Source: Paraburkholderia silviterrae (lineage in GTDB: Bacteria; Pseudomonadota; Gammaproteobacteria; Burkholderiales; Burkholderiaceae). From it: 64,000 bases of DNA. A program made the translations under genes and the position numbers. Under the pieces are notes generated by a model that ran no database searches, was not told the DNA's origin, and saw only the letters and a program-made list of their open reading frames with translations. The stretch covers positions 247,887 through 311,886 of the forward strand of contig NZ_SMRP01000006.1 of NCBI RefSeq assembly GCF_004353915.1, written 5' to 3'. Shown piece by piece: positions 41,896-50,697 of the stretch. Each line of letters starts with the position of its first letter. The stretch's first letter is position 1.

Positions 41896-42741
41896 TCAGG
41901 CGAGCACCGCGCGGGCCGACATGGTCAGCCAGCCTTCGTGATCTTTTGCCCAGAGTTCGACGGCCTGGCCGTGCGCGGCGCGGCGGCCGCATACGGTGAA
42001 GGGGTGTCCGAGAAAGGTCGGGCGCACCGCCTTGAAGCTGTACTCGCGCACGACGGCTTCGGGCGCGAAGCGCGCCACCGTGTCGAGCAGCAGCGTGGCG
42101 ATCAGCGGCCCATGCACGACGAGGTCTGGATAGCCTTCCGCCTGGCGCGCGTAGTCGCGGTCGTAATGAATGCGATGGCCGTTGAAAGTGAGCGCCGAAT
42201 AGCGGAACAGCAGCGCCTCGCTGGACGCGATCTCGCGCTGCCAGTCGGCATCGGTCGGCGCCGCTGTGGGCTTGGGCTGCGGCTGGCCGGGCTGCGCAGG
42301 CTCGCGATAGACGATGTCCTGCTCTTCGCGGATCGCGGTGGCGCCGCCGACCTGAATATCGTGCTCGACGGTGACGAACGCGAGACGTCCGCTGCGTCCT
42401 TCCTTGTGCTCCACGGAGAGCACGCGCGAGACGCGCGTGGCATGCGCGCCAATCGTGAGCGGCGCGTTGAACGTCATGCGCCCGCCCGCCGCCATGCGCC
42501 GAGGCAGGCCGAGATCGGGAAGGAAGCCGCCCGTGCGCGGATGCCCGTCGCTGCCCAGTTCGGCTTGTGGCGCGGCAACGCAGAAATAGAGCCAGTGCCA
42601 GATCGGGGGAAGCGCGTCGCCCAGACCCGGCGCGCGGCTGCTGTCGAGCGTGGCGGCCAGCGCGGCAGCGGGTGCGGACGATATGAGGTCGGTGACCGTC
42701 TGGACCGGCTGTATGAGTGGTTCAGGCAGGGGAAGGTTCAT
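41896..42741 (-). CDS. MaoC/FAS1-like hydratase (mesaconyl-C4-CoA hydratase type)
   Basis: A 281-residue double-hotdog hydratase. The N-terminal half is FAS1-like ('HWLYFCVAAPQAELGSDGHPRTGGFLPDLGLPRRMAAGGRMTFNAPLTIG'). The C-terminal half has the MaoC motif 'LTFNGHRIHYDRDYARQAEGYPDLVVHGPLIA' with the catalytic Asp/His region. Relatives hydrate mesaconyl-C4-CoA or itaconyl-CoA. I place the start at 42741. An ATG at 42846 would put the first codons inside the palindromic operator. It is the first gene of the operon and divergent from the LysR gene. Confidence 0.85.
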   Translation of the reverse strand: MNLPLPEPLIQPVQTVTDLISSAPAAALAATLDSSRAPGLGDALPPIWHWLYFCVAAPQAELGSDGHPRTGGFLPDLGLPRRMAAGGRMTFNAPLTIGAHATRVSRVLSVEHKEGRSGRLAFVTVEHDIQVGGATAIREEQDIVYREPAQPGQPQPKPTAAPTDADWQREIASSEALLFRYSALTFNGHRIHYDRDYARQAEGYPDLVVHGPLIATLLLDTVARFAPEAVVREYSFKAVRPTFLGHPFTVCGRRAAHGQAVELWAKDHEGWLTMSARAVLA

Positions 42742-42840
42742 CGCCGTGTCCAGCGTTGGTTCGGCCAACGCTTCACTAAAGGGGAATGAGGCGACTGTAT
42801 GCGAATGTTCCGGGACGCGGAAATACGGATTGAATGTACC

Positions 42841-42863
42841 GGTCATAGGGGTATCCTATGACC
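42841..42863. promoter_or_regulatory. palindromic LysR operator
   Basis: GGTCATAGG and CCTATGACC are perfect 9-base arms around 5 bases, 33 bases before the LysR start and upstream of the divergent MaoC operon. The dyad contains ATAG...CTAT of the T-N11-A type, as expected for the regulator's binding site. Confidence 0.7.
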
Positions 42864-42895
42864 CTCGCATTGGAAGGATCACAAGGGCCGCGCCC

Positions 42896-43840
42896 ATGGA
42901 CGTTCGTCAGCTTCGTTACTTCGTGAACATCGTCGATTACGGCAGTCTCGGCAAGGCCGCGGAAAAGCTCTACGTGGCGCAGCCGTCGCTCAGCCAGCAG
43001 ATCGCGAAGCTGGAAGACGACCTGGGCGTGCCGCTGCTCGTGCGCAGCCCGCAGGGCGTGAAGCCCACCGCCGCGGGCCAGGCGTTGTACCGTCACGCGC
43101 GCCTCGTGCTGCATCAGATGGAGCAATTGCGCCAGGAGGTGCGCGAGGGCGTGGGCGCGGAATCGGGCACGGTTGCCATCGGCTTGCCCACGACGATGGC
43201 CTCGGTGCTCGCGATGCCGGTTTTCGAGCGCGTGCGCGAGCGCTATCCGGGCATCCGCCTGCAATTCTTCGAGAGCATGAGCGGCTACTTGAACGAACTG
43301 CTCGCGAACGGCCGGCTCGATCTCGCGATCCTGTTTCGTGACACGGCCACGCCCGGCATCTCGGCGCTGCCCGTGCTCGACGAAGAGTTATGCGTGCTCG
43401 GCGAGCCGGGGCTGCCGGCGCGTGCGCGCACCTGCCCGCTGGCCGCGCTCGCCGATGTGCCGCTGGTGGCGCCTGGCGTGGCCAATGGGCTGCGCCTGCT
43501 GCTCGAAAGAACCTTCGCGCGCGAGCAGGTGCCGTTGAATATCGTGGCGGACGTGGATTCGTTGCCCATGCTGCTCTCGGTTGCGCAGTCGGGCGCGGCA
43601 TGCACGATCTTGCCCGCTTCGGCGCTGGCGCTGCGCGCACAGGCCGAGCGGCCCAGGATGCGGCGCATCGTCAATCCGGTGATCAGGCGTCCAGCGAGCA
43701 TCTGTTGGCCCAATGCATTGCCGGTGAGTTCCGCTTCGCTTGCCGTGCGGCGCACGCTTTGCGAGCTGATCGAGGAGCTTTGCGCGAGTGGTGTCTGGAC
43801 AGGAATTGAGCTGCGGGAGGCGGGGATAACGGCGGGTTGA
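42896..43840 (+). CDS. LysR-type transcriptional regulator of the CoA-transferase operon
   Basis: A 314-residue LysR regulator. Winged helix: 'MDVRQLRYFVNIVDYGSLGKAAEKLYVAQPSLSQQIAKLEDDLGVPLLVR'. Effector domain from residue 90. The ATG at 42896 is the family start; the frame is open further upstream but reads through the operator. It is divergent from, and probably controls, the MaoC/acyl-CoA dehydrogenase/CoA-transferase operon in response to its substrate or intermediate. Confidence 0.92.
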   Translation: MDVRQLRYFVNIVDYGSLGKAAEKLYVAQPSLSQQIAKLEDDLGVPLLVRSPQGVKPTAAGQALYRHARLVLHQMEQLRQEVREGVGAESGTVAIGLPTTMASVLAMPVFERVRERYPGIRLQFFESMSGYLNELLANGRLDLAILFRDTATPGISALPVLDEELCVLGEPGLPARARTCPLAALADVPLVAPGVANGLRLLLERTFAREQVPLNIVADVDSLPMLLSVAQSGAACTILPASALALRAQAERPRMRRIVNPVIRRPASICWPNALPVSSASLAVRRTLCELIEELCASGVWTGIELREAGITAG

Positions 43841-43925
43841 TGCGTGGCATCGAGCAAGACGCCACGCTTCGGTTTGTTGCTAGGCCAGTTCCCAATATCA
43901 CGAATGGGGCTGGCCTTGTGCGCGC

Positions 43926-44363
43926 TTAGTGCTTGATATCGGCTTGCTTGGGCTTGGGCGGCGATGCGACCTTCGCGTACTGGAATGCCGGCGTGGCCTT
44001 GAGCGCTTCCTTGGTTGCGCCCGGCAGATACAGATTGCCGTTACGCACGTCGAGCGAGGCGATAGGCACGGCCACGTCGTGCGCGGCGACGCCGAGGAAG
44101 CCGCCCGCGGAGACGATGGCGGCCGACACCGTGCCGTCCGGCGCGATGATCAGGTCGCGCACCGTGCCCACCTTGGCGTTGTCGTCGTTATAGACGGCCT
44201 TGCCGAGCACGCTCTTCTTCACGCTCCAGCCTTCGAGCAGCGCCTGCGATTGCTCGATCGTCACGCTCAGCGGCTGGGCGCCTGCGACCTGGGCTTGCGC
44301 GCCTGCGCTTACCACGCTTGCGGCCAGAACGGCGGCCGTCAACATCGTCATGCGGAAAGACAT
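43926..44363 (-). CDS. exported PRC-barrel domain protein
   Basis: A 145-residue protein: signal peptide 'MSFRMTMLTAAVLAASVVSAGAQA', then a PRC-barrel ('WSVKKSVLGKAVYNDDNAKVGTVRDLIIAPDGTVSAAIVSAGGFLGVAAHDVAVPIASLDV'). Exported PRC-barrel proteins are common in Proteobacteria and are linked to envelope stress, but their activity is unknown. Single gene. Confidence 0.85.
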   Translation of the reverse strand: MSFRMTMLTAAVLAASVVSAGAQAQVAGAQPLSVTIEQSQALLEGWSVKKSVLGKAVYNDDNAKVGTVRDLIIAPDGTVSAAIVSAGGFLGVAAHDVAVPIASLDVRNGNLYLPGATKEALKATPAFQYAKVASPPKPKQADIKH

Positions 44364-44517
44364 TTACTGTGCTCCTGATTCAAGGGTCTGCTTCAAGGAT
44401 TTGCTTCAAGATTAATCGGCGGCAGGGACCGCGCGAAATACTCGAATTGCAATAGTAGCGGGATTGAGCAATGGCTGCGCGTAAGTTGCATGCGGGGTTG
44501 ACGCGCTGAAGCGTTAT

Positions 44518-44811
44518 TTGCAGGTGATCGCGCATTACTACGCGAAGGCGGGCAATGGAGACACGGTGGCGGCACGGCTCGCCGAGCTGGCGGCAGCCAC
44601 GCGCACAGAGCCGAAGAACCGCTATTACGGGTACTTCCGCTCAGTGGAGGAGCCGGAGCACTTCGTGATTCTCGAGCAGTACAGCGATGCCGACGGGCTC
44701 GCCGAGCATCGCGAGATGCCGCATTTCCAGCGCATTGGCGTGGGGACGATCGTTCCGCTGCTGGAGCGGCGCGAGGTGAGCAGCTATATGGTGGAGGAAG
44801 GTGAAGCCTGA
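44518..44811 (+). CDS. antibiotic biosynthesis monooxygenase (ABM) domain protein, putative quinol monooxygenase
   Basis: A 97-residue ABM-fold protein, related to the small quinol monooxygenase YgiN ('QVIAHYYAKAGNGDTVAARLAELAAATRTEPKNRYYGYFRSVEEPEHFVILEQYSDADGLAEH'). These act as dimers without cofactor. No ATG starts the frame: TTG at 44518 or GTG at 44524 must be used, and no strong ribosome site is visible, so the start is uncertain by a few residues. Confidence 0.78.
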   Translation: MQVIAHYYAKAGNGDTVAARLAELAAATRTEPKNRYYGYFRSVEEPEHFVILEQYSDADGLAEHREMPHFQRIGVGTIVPLLERREVSSYMVEEGEA

Positions 44812-44904
44812 TGCCGCGATGGCCATCAGGTTTTCACCATGCGGCGCTCGAGGCGCTGAGCGCGCCCGCCGCCGCACGAGGGCGGCAAGGTCGTGGAGCC
44901 GCGA

Positions 44905-45969
44905 TCAGGGAGCGTGTGTGCGCGCGACGTCGACCATCGGTGTGACATCGCGCATCGGCGTGACATCGACGATCGGCGCCACCTCCACGCCCGCTTCGTC
45001 CGCATCGAATGCGAGCGCTGGCGGCTGCCTTTTCGCGCGCCGCGCGCTCTTCCAGATCATCAGCAGGTGATAGTAGAGCCGCGGGCTCAAGCCGAACCGG
45101 TACGCGTGCAGATTCCCGAGCGCGAGGTGCAAGCCGGCGCGCGCCTTGTCGTTGCGTGCATAGAGCGACACCACGATCGGCACGAAACGGCGCATTGCGA
45201 GCTTGCGCGCGGGTTCGAGGGCGGGCGGCAGCGTCAGCCCCTGAAGGAAGCTCCAGGCGGCGAGCGACGACGCGCTGGTCGTATTGCGTGTCGACTGGGA
45301 AACCGAGACATCGGTTTTCCGGTAGTAGGAGACGTGTTCGTCGATGTAGCACACCCCACGGGCCGCCAGGCACAGCCGCACGCCGAAGACGTAATCGCAG
45401 CACACGGCATGCTGCTCGTCGTAGCTGATCTGCTTGACGAGCGCGGCATCGGCGAGCCAGCCGTTGTTCGGGAACATCTGCACGATGCCGGTGCGTCCCG
45501 GCAAGGCCTGCAGTCCCGCCGCCGCGGGTGTGCGGTGATAGGCGTGATTCATGCGCTGGCTCGACGCGTAGTCCACGCTGCCGTCGTGGTCGACTTCGTA
45601 TTGATTGCCGAACGCCGCCTGAATCTCCGGATGCCGCTCCCATTGCGCGAGCAACCGCTCGACGCATTGCTCGGCGAGGTAGTCGTCGTCGTGGATCAGC
45701 AGAATCTTGTCGCCGGTTGCGCGCGCAAAGAGGCTATCGACATTGCGCGCCTGACCGAGCGCGGGCGTATTGCGCCGATAGGCGATGCGCTCGTCGTTGC
45801 CGTACCGCGCGGCGATCAAACGTTCGGTCTGCTCGTCCGGCGAATCGTCGCCGATGACGATTTCGATGTTCGTGTGCGTTTGCGCGAGACACGATTCGAT
45901 GCAGCCGATCAACAGATCCGGGCGCTTGTACGTGGGCAGACAAATCGAAACTTTGGTTTTTATCGTCAT
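44905..45969 (-). CDS. family 2 glycosyltransferase
   Basis: A 354-residue GT-A glycosyltransferase: 'VSICLPTYKRPDLLIGCIESCLAQTHTNIEIVIGDDSPDE', nucleotide-sugar/metal motif in 'KILLIHDDDYLAEQCVERLL', and acceptor region 'GVRLCLAARGVCYIDEHVSYYRKTD'. No membrane helices. It stands alone rather than in a polysaccharide cluster. The C-terminal tail ends in three six-residue repeats (VAPIVD, VTPMRD, VTPMVD) encoded by an 18-bp tandem repeat. Confidence 0.88.
   Translation of the reverse strand: MTIKTKVSICLPTYKRPDLLIGCIESCLAQTHTNIEIVIGDDSPDEQTERLIAARYGNDERIAYRRNTPALGQARNVDSLFARATGDKILLIHDDDYLAEQCVERLLAQWERHPEIQAAFGNQYEVDHDGSVDYASSQRMNHAYHRTPAAAGLQALPGRTGIVQMFPNNGWLADAALVKQISYDEQHAVCCDYVFGVRLCLAARGVCYIDEHVSYYRKTDVSVSQSTRNTTSASSLAAWSFLQGLTLPPALEPARKLAMRRFVPIVVSLYARNDKARAGLHLALGNLHAYRFGLSPRLYYHLLMIWKSARRAKRQPPALAFDADEAGVEVAPIVDVTPMRDVTPMVDVARTHAP
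44926..44979. repeat. three 18-bp tandem repeats in the glycosyltransferase C-terminus
   Basis: Units at 44926-44943, 44944-44961 and 44962-44979 share GACRTCGMSSATCGG. The unit length is a multiple of three, so gain or loss of a unit keeps the frame. Confidence 0.85.
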
Positions 45970-46592
45970 GGGCCTACCCCTTGATCCTTAGGGACGGTGA
46001 AGAGGTTCGCATTGCGAACGCCAATCAACTGGCATGACGGTAAGGGATCAAAACTCGAAAGAAATTGAAAATAAATCGCAAGCTGGGGTAATGCGGGAAA
46101 ACGCGGATCTGGCGGGAATTACGCGCGTATCGTGAGAAAATTCGAAAAGAAAATCGGGGTTACGCCAGCAAGCGCCGTGCCTTGCGGCTTGCCGACGGGG
46201 CGAGTGCCCGGAAAGCGGTGTCCAGTGGGCTTCTCGCCCTAAATTCGAGTGGCTCGGCGCGGTGCCGCGAGGCGGCCGGAAACCGCGCGGAAGAGCTCGC
46301 ATCTCGCCGGGCCGCATGGCTTTGCGGTGGCGCCCGATTATTTTCTGAATGGCGCCGCCATATATTGCGCTTTGCTCTTTCTGAAATGGCGATATACACC
46401 CCATTCACGCCCGGCTGGTTTTGTCGAGGCCCGTCTCGGCCAGTGGCCGCGTCGCGACGATTGCTTCGGCCGATGAGCGCGAAGAGAAAATAATTCTTCG
46501 ACCGCGGAGCGCGGGCCGCGATTATGGAACCACTTTCTACGGACCGCCGCGTAGCATGGTGCCCCATTCATTCAGCAACAGAACGACGGACA
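45970..46592. other. intergenic region between glycosyltransferase and cysteine desulfurase
   Basis: About 620 bases. Several short open frames occur but none has a ribosome site or recognisable family. It must hold the promoters of the two divergent neighbours. Confidence 0.45.
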
Positions 46593-47762
46593 ATGGGCGA
46601 CAAACTCCACTATTTCGATTACGCGGCCACGACGCCGGCCGACCCGCGCGTGATCGCGTCGATGTGCGAATGCCTCGGCATCGAGGGCGCATTCGGCAAT
46701 CCCGCTTCCAGCTCGCACGCGGCGGGCACGAAGGCACGCAGCCTCGTGGAGCAGGCGCGCGCGCAGGTCGCGGCGCTGATCGGCGCCGAGGCCGATGAAA
46801 TCGTCTGGACCTCGGGCGCCACCGAATCGAACAACCTCGCCCTGAAGGGCTACGCCGACGCGGCCACGGGCAAGCGCCATCTGGTCACGAGCTGCCTCGA
46901 GCACAAGGCCATTCTCGACACCATGGCGAGCCTCGAAGCGCGCGGCATGACGGTCACTTACGTGCGTCCGTCACCCGATGGCAGCATCGGCGTGGAGGCC
47001 GTCAAGGCGGCCTTGCGCAGCGACACCGGCCTCGTCTCGCTCATGCTCGTGAACAACGAGATCGGCACGCTCACGGACATCGCCGCGATCGCGCCGCTCG
47101 TGCGCGCCGCGGGTGCGCTGCTGCACGTGGATGCGGCACAGGCGCTCGGCAAGACGCCTATCGACGTGAAGGCGATGGGCATCGACTTGCTGTCGATGTC
47201 GGCGCACAAGGTCTATGGCCCCAAGGGGATTGGCGCGCTCTATGTGCGCCGCGAGGTGGCCGCGCGCATCGCGCCGCAGATGCATGGCGGCGGCCACGAG
47301 CGGGGGCTGCGCTCGGGCACGCTCGCCACACATCAGATCGTGGGCATGGGCACCGCCTGCGCACTGGCCGCGTCCGGGATGGAGGCCGACACGCAGCACA
47401 TCGCGCGTCTCGCCGAACGTCTGCTCGATGGCGTGCGCGATCTCGAAGGCGTGACCCAGAACGCGCGCGCGGCGCGCAGGATCGTGCACACGCTGAGCCT
47501 CACGATCGGCTTGCCCGGCTTCTTTCCGTTCATGCTGGCGGCGGATCTGGCCGTATCGTCCACCTCGGCGTGCAATTCGGCCTCGGGTGCGCCTTCGCAC
47601 GTGCTGAGCGCGCTCGGGCTCGACGCCGAGGCAGCCAGCCGCACGCTGCGCTTCAGCATCGGCCGCTATACGACGCCGGAAGACGTCGATCGCGCGATCG
47701 AGTGCATACGCACGGTCGTCGCGCAATGCGCACCCGTTGCAGCCTGCGCACGCGAAGCGTGA
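46593..47762 (+). CDS. cysteine desulfurase (NifS/IscS-like)
   Basis: A 389-residue PLP enzyme that removes sulfur from cysteine. 'YFDYAATTPADPRV' opens the fold, 'TSGATESNN' binds phosphate, Lys206 in 'SAHKVYGPKG' forms the PLP imine, and the sulfur-accepting Cys lies in 'SSTSACNSASGAPSHVL'. It is not next to iscU or other cluster-assembly genes, so it is likely an accessory copy. ATG at 46593 begins the conserved region. The cutC gene follows after 11 bases. Confidence 0.9.
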   Translation: MGDKLHYFDYAATTPADPRVIASMCECLGIEGAFGNPASSSHAAGTKARSLVEQARAQVAALIGAEADEIVWTSGATESNNLALKGYADAATGKRHLVTSCLEHKAILDTMASLEARGMTVTYVRPSPDGSIGVEAVKAALRSDTGLVSLMLVNNEIGTLTDIAAIAPLVRAAGALLHVDAAQALGKTPIDVKAMGIDLLSMSAHKVYGPKGIGALYVRREVAARIAPQMHGGGHERGLRSGTLATHQIVGMGTACALAASGMEADTQHIARLAERLLDGVRDLEGVTQNARAARRIVHTLSLTIGLPGFFPFMLAADLAVSSTSACNSASGAPSHVLSALGLDAEAASRTLRFSIGRYTTPEDVDRAIECIRTVVAQCAPVAACAREA

Positions 47763-47773
47763 GCGGCACAGGT

Positions 47774-48508
47774 ATGCCAGTCTCTCTCGAAGTGTGCGTC
47801 GACAGCGTGGATGGGCTTGATGCCGCTGTCGCTGGCGGCGCGGATCGCATCGAACTGTGCTCCGCGCTCGAGCTCGGCGGGCTCACGCCCACGCCGGGGC
47901 TGATCGCGGCGGCGGCGCGCGCGCCCATTCCGGTCTACGCGATGATCCGGCCGCATGCGCGTTCGTTCGAATGGTCGAGCGCCGACGCGGCGGCGATGCT
48001 CGCAGAAATCGACGCGGTGCGCGCGGCGGGCCTGGCGGGCGTGGTGCTCGGCGCGGCGCTGCCTGACGGCAATCTCGACGTCGCGTTGCTGCGCACGTTG
48101 TGCGAGCGTGCGCGCGAAAGCCACGGACTCGGCACCACGCTGCATCGCGTGTTCGATCTCGTGCCGGACCCGGCACGCGCACTCGAAGAAGCGATCGCGC
48201 TCGAGTTCGAGCGTATTCTCACTTCGGGCGGCGCGGCGCGTGCGGTGGACGGACTGGCTGTGCTCGCCGATCTCGCGCGACGCGCAGTGGGGCGCATCGC
48301 CATCATGCCGGGCAGTGGCGTGAGCGCCGATAACGTCGCGCGCATCGTCGAGGCGACCGGCGCCACACAAGTGCACGCATCGTGCCGCGAAGCACTCGCG
48401 CAGCGCGATGGCAAGGGCGTCGAGCTCGGCTTCTTTCCGGCGCGCCCGGGCCGCACTTCGCAACGGCTCGTGCAAGCGTTCAAACAAGCGCTTGCTTCAA
48501 TGGGCTGA
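47774..48508 (+). CDS. cutC: CutC family copper homeostasis protein
   Basis: A 244-residue TIM-barrel protein of the CutC family ('LEVCVDSVDGLDAAVAGGADRIELCSALELGGLTPTPGLI', 'VYAMIRPHARSF', 'RILTSGGAARAVDGLAVLADL', 'IMPGSGVSADNVARI'). CutC has been linked to copper tolerance, though its direct activity remains unclear. It is co-directional and 11 bases from the cysteine desulfurase gene, hence probably co-transcribed. Confidence 0.92.
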   Translation: MPVSLEVCVDSVDGLDAAVAGGADRIELCSALELGGLTPTPGLIAAAARAPIPVYAMIRPHARSFEWSSADAAAMLAEIDAVRAAGLAGVVLGAALPDGNLDVALLRTLCERARESHGLGTTLHRVFDLVPDPARALEEAIALEFERILTSGGAARAVDGLAVLADLARRAVGRIAIMPGSGVSADNVARIVEATGATQVHASCREALAQRDGKGVELGFFPARPGRTSQRLVQAFKQALASMG

Positions 48509-48528
48509 AGTCAAACGGCTGAACGCAG

Positions 48529-49194
48529 TTACGAAATCGGCTTCGAATCTGGCGTGGGATTGCCCAGATCGTCGGTCGGCAGCCGCTGCTGATCGAACGC
48601 GGCCACATAGAGCGCCCACTGCGGCGTACCCAGATCGACGAGCAGCGCACCGTCCTGCCAGATGTCGTTGTGGTCGTTGCTGTCGTCGCCGGGACGGTGA
48701 ATGAACTCGCCCGTCGACCCCTGGTTCATGTGCACATCGTGGATGCCGTTGCCTTCGCTATAGAAACGGCCGAACACGTAGACGTCGAAGCCCGATTGCA
48801 TCGCGCGAACCAGCAGGCGCTGCAGCGTGGCGACAGGCTCGACGGCGTCCGAGCCGTCCATGACGTCGCTATCGCGCCAGGCACCGGTGTTGGCGAGGAA
48901 GTCGCTGCGCTGGAAGTCGAGCGCGGGCAGCGCGGCTTGCCCGCTCAGGTCGTGGGAGCCTGGCGCCGCGCTCTGGAGCGTCGCGAGCACGGGATGGCTA
49001 AAGTCGAACGGCAGCCTGTACTTGAGCAAGTCGTCGGCATCGGTGGTGCCGACGTTCACCGCAATGTCCCATTGCGCACCCGCGACCGAGAGGCCGAAAT
49101 GCAGGTGATACTGCACTTCATGGGGCCGTTGCGTGGGCTTGAGTTGCGGCGTCGTCACGATCTTGCCTTTCGCGTAGCCGTAGGGAAGCGTCAT
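48529..49194 (-). CDS. DUF2278 (YukJ-like) protein
   Basis: A 221-residue protein of the DUF2278 family ('LPYGYAKGKIVTTPQLK', 'HYHLHFGL'-like 'VQYHLHFGLSVAGAQWDIAVNV', 'YVFGRFYSEGNGIHDVHMNQG', 'NDIWQDGALLVDL'). Function unknown. The ATG at 49194 has AGGAG eight bases upstream, whereas an ATG at 49203 abuts it. It is convergent with cutC. Confidence 0.82.
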   Translation of the reverse strand: MTLPYGYAKGKIVTTPQLKPTQRPHEVQYHLHFGLSVAGAQWDIAVNVGTTDADDLLKYRLPFDFSHPVLATLQSAAPGSHDLSGQAALPALDFQRSDFLANTGAWRDSDVMDGSDAVEPVATLQRLLVRAMQSGFDVYVFGRFYSEGNGIHDVHMNQGSTGEFIHRPGDDSNDHNDIWQDGALLVDLGTPQWALYVAAFDQQRLPTDDLGNPTPDSKPIS

Positions 49195-49315
49195 CTCGGG
49201 CATCTCCTGGAATCGCCTGTCGCTTGCAGCGGGGCCGCCCATCATAGGACGACTGCGTGACAGTTGTGCTGCGCGGCGTCGCGCGCCGCCAGGGGCGCGG
49301 GCCGCGTACCCAGCG

Positions 49316-49846
49316 TTATGCGGCCCCTTGCGTGGCCCCTTGTGCGGCCCATTCAACGAGCGTGGCCACGGTGTTCATGTTGCGCGCCGTGCCGTCCTTC
49401 GCCGCGGGAATCTTGAGCTTCGAACGGCCGATGCCGTCCTTGTAGTACACGTAGATTTCGCGCGCGCCGAGCGCGATGGCCTCCAAGCCCTGGCCGCTGA
49501 CTGTCGTGAGTGCGTCGGCGTTCGGGGCGGTGTTGAGAAAGAGCGCGAGCGTGCGCTCGGGCGGCGCGCTTGCGAACGGATTCGCCGAGAGCACGGCGGC
49601 CATTTCATCTGCGCTGCGCAACAGCACGCCGACGGGTTTGCCCGCGTATTCCTCAAGGCTGCGTTCGAGCCGCGTCTTGACGCTCGCCGCCGCGAGCCGG
49701 CTCTGGAAGACCACGTTGCCGCTCGCGATATACGTGCGCACGGCGGTAAAGCCGAGCGCTTCGCACATCGCACGCAGTTCGGCCATGGGAAGTTTGCCGG
49801 TGCCGCCGACGTTCACGGCACGCAGGAGAGCGATGTAGGTAGGCAT
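49316..49846 (-). CDS. DUF1697 protein
   Basis: A 176-residue DUF1697 protein ('YIALLRAVNVGGTGKLPMAELRAMCEALGFTAVRTYIASGNVVFQS', 'VLLRSADEMAAVLSANPF', 'RSKLKIP'). Function unknown. The ATG at 49846 lies only 16 bases from a 22-copy heptamer repeat, so its leader and promoter contain that repeat. Confidence 0.88.
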   Translation of the reverse strand: MPTYIALLRAVNVGGTGKLPMAELRAMCEALGFTAVRTYIASGNVVFQSRLAAASVKTRLERSLEEYAGKPVGVLLRSADEMAAVLSANPFASAPPERTLALFLNTAPNADALTTVSGQGLEAIALGAREIYVYYKDGIGRSKLKIPAAKDGTARNMNTVATLVEWAAQGATQGAA

Positions 49847-49862
49847 GGGCGCATGATACTGC

Positions 49863-50016
49863 GCATCGCGCATCGGGCATCAGGCATCGCGCGTCGGGCA
49901 TCGGGCATCGGGCATCGGGCACCGGGCACCGGGCATCGGGCATCAGGCATCAGGCATCAGGCATCAGGCATCAGGCATCAGGCATCAGGCATCGCGCGTC
50001 GGGCATCGCGCGTCGG
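49863..50016. repeat. 22-copy heptanucleotide tandem repeat (VNTR)
   Basis: Twenty-two uninterrupted 7-base units, GCATCGG, GCATCAG and close variants, fill the region between the divergent DUF1697 and flavodoxin genes. Seven units in a row (49940-49988) are identical GCATCAG. It sits where the promoters or leaders of both genes should be. Confidence 0.95.
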
Positions 50017-50120
50017 GAGAAACGCTGGGCGCGTCCGGCGCCGCTGCGACGCCCGGCGGTATCATCGAAGCGATGGGACGCGCCATTCCGGCGCGCCAGC
50101 GGACCGAAGAGCGAATACGC

Positions 50121-50612
50121 ATGAAGACGCTGCTGATCGTCTATCACACGATGACCGGTGGAACGCAGCAAATGGCCGAGGCCGCCGCCGCTGCCGCCCG
50201 CGAGCAATCCGGCGTGGCGGTGAAGCTGCAGCGCGCGGACGCCACGCAGCCCGAAGACGTGCTGGCCGCCGACGGCTATCTGTTCGCGACGCCGGAGAAT
50301 CTGGCGGCCATGTCCGGGCTGATGAAAGACTTCTTCGACCGCAGCTATTACGCGGCGCTCGACCGCCTGAACGGCCGCCCCTACGCGGTCATGATCTGCG
50401 CGGGCAGCGACGGGCAGAACGCCTTGCGCCAGATCGACCGTATCGCCACGGGCTGGCGGCTGAAGGCGGTGGCGCAGGGCGTGATCGTCTGCACGCATGC
50501 GCAGACGCCCGAGCGCATTCTCGCGCCCAAGACGATTGGCGCCGACGATCTCGAACGCTGCGCAGAACTGGGCGCGGGACTCGCGGCGGGACTCGCGCTC
50601 GGGGTCTTTTGA
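50121..50612 (+). CDS. flavodoxin family / NAD(P)H-quinone reductase-like protein
   Basis: A 163-residue flavodoxin-fold protein: the FMN phosphate loop 'YHTMTGGTQQMAEA', 'ADGYLFATPENLAAMSGLMKDFFDRSYY' and 'AVMICAGSDGQNALRQIDRI'. Probably reduces quinones or acts as an electron carrier in the cytosol. The ATG at 50121 begins the first strand. Its upstream DNA contains the heptamer repeat. Confidence 0.85.
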   Translation: MKTLLIVYHTMTGGTQQMAEAAAAAAREQSGVAVKLQRADATQPEDVLAADGYLFATPENLAAMSGLMKDFFDRSYYAALDRLNGRPYAVMICAGSDGQNALRQIDRIATGWRLKAVAQGVIVCTHAQTPERILAPKTIGADDLERCAELGAGLAAGLALGVF

Positions 50613-50697
50613 GGCGCACATGCCATTGCGCCTGGAAAACTGAGATGAGGTACCGCGCCTGCCTTTCATAATGCTCGGCTCACGCATTAAACGCAGG

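Noticed and set aside
46048..46571. Small frames in the gap before the cysteine desulfurase gene
   Set aside because: Several mutually overlapping frames on both strands, none with a ribosome site or known motif.
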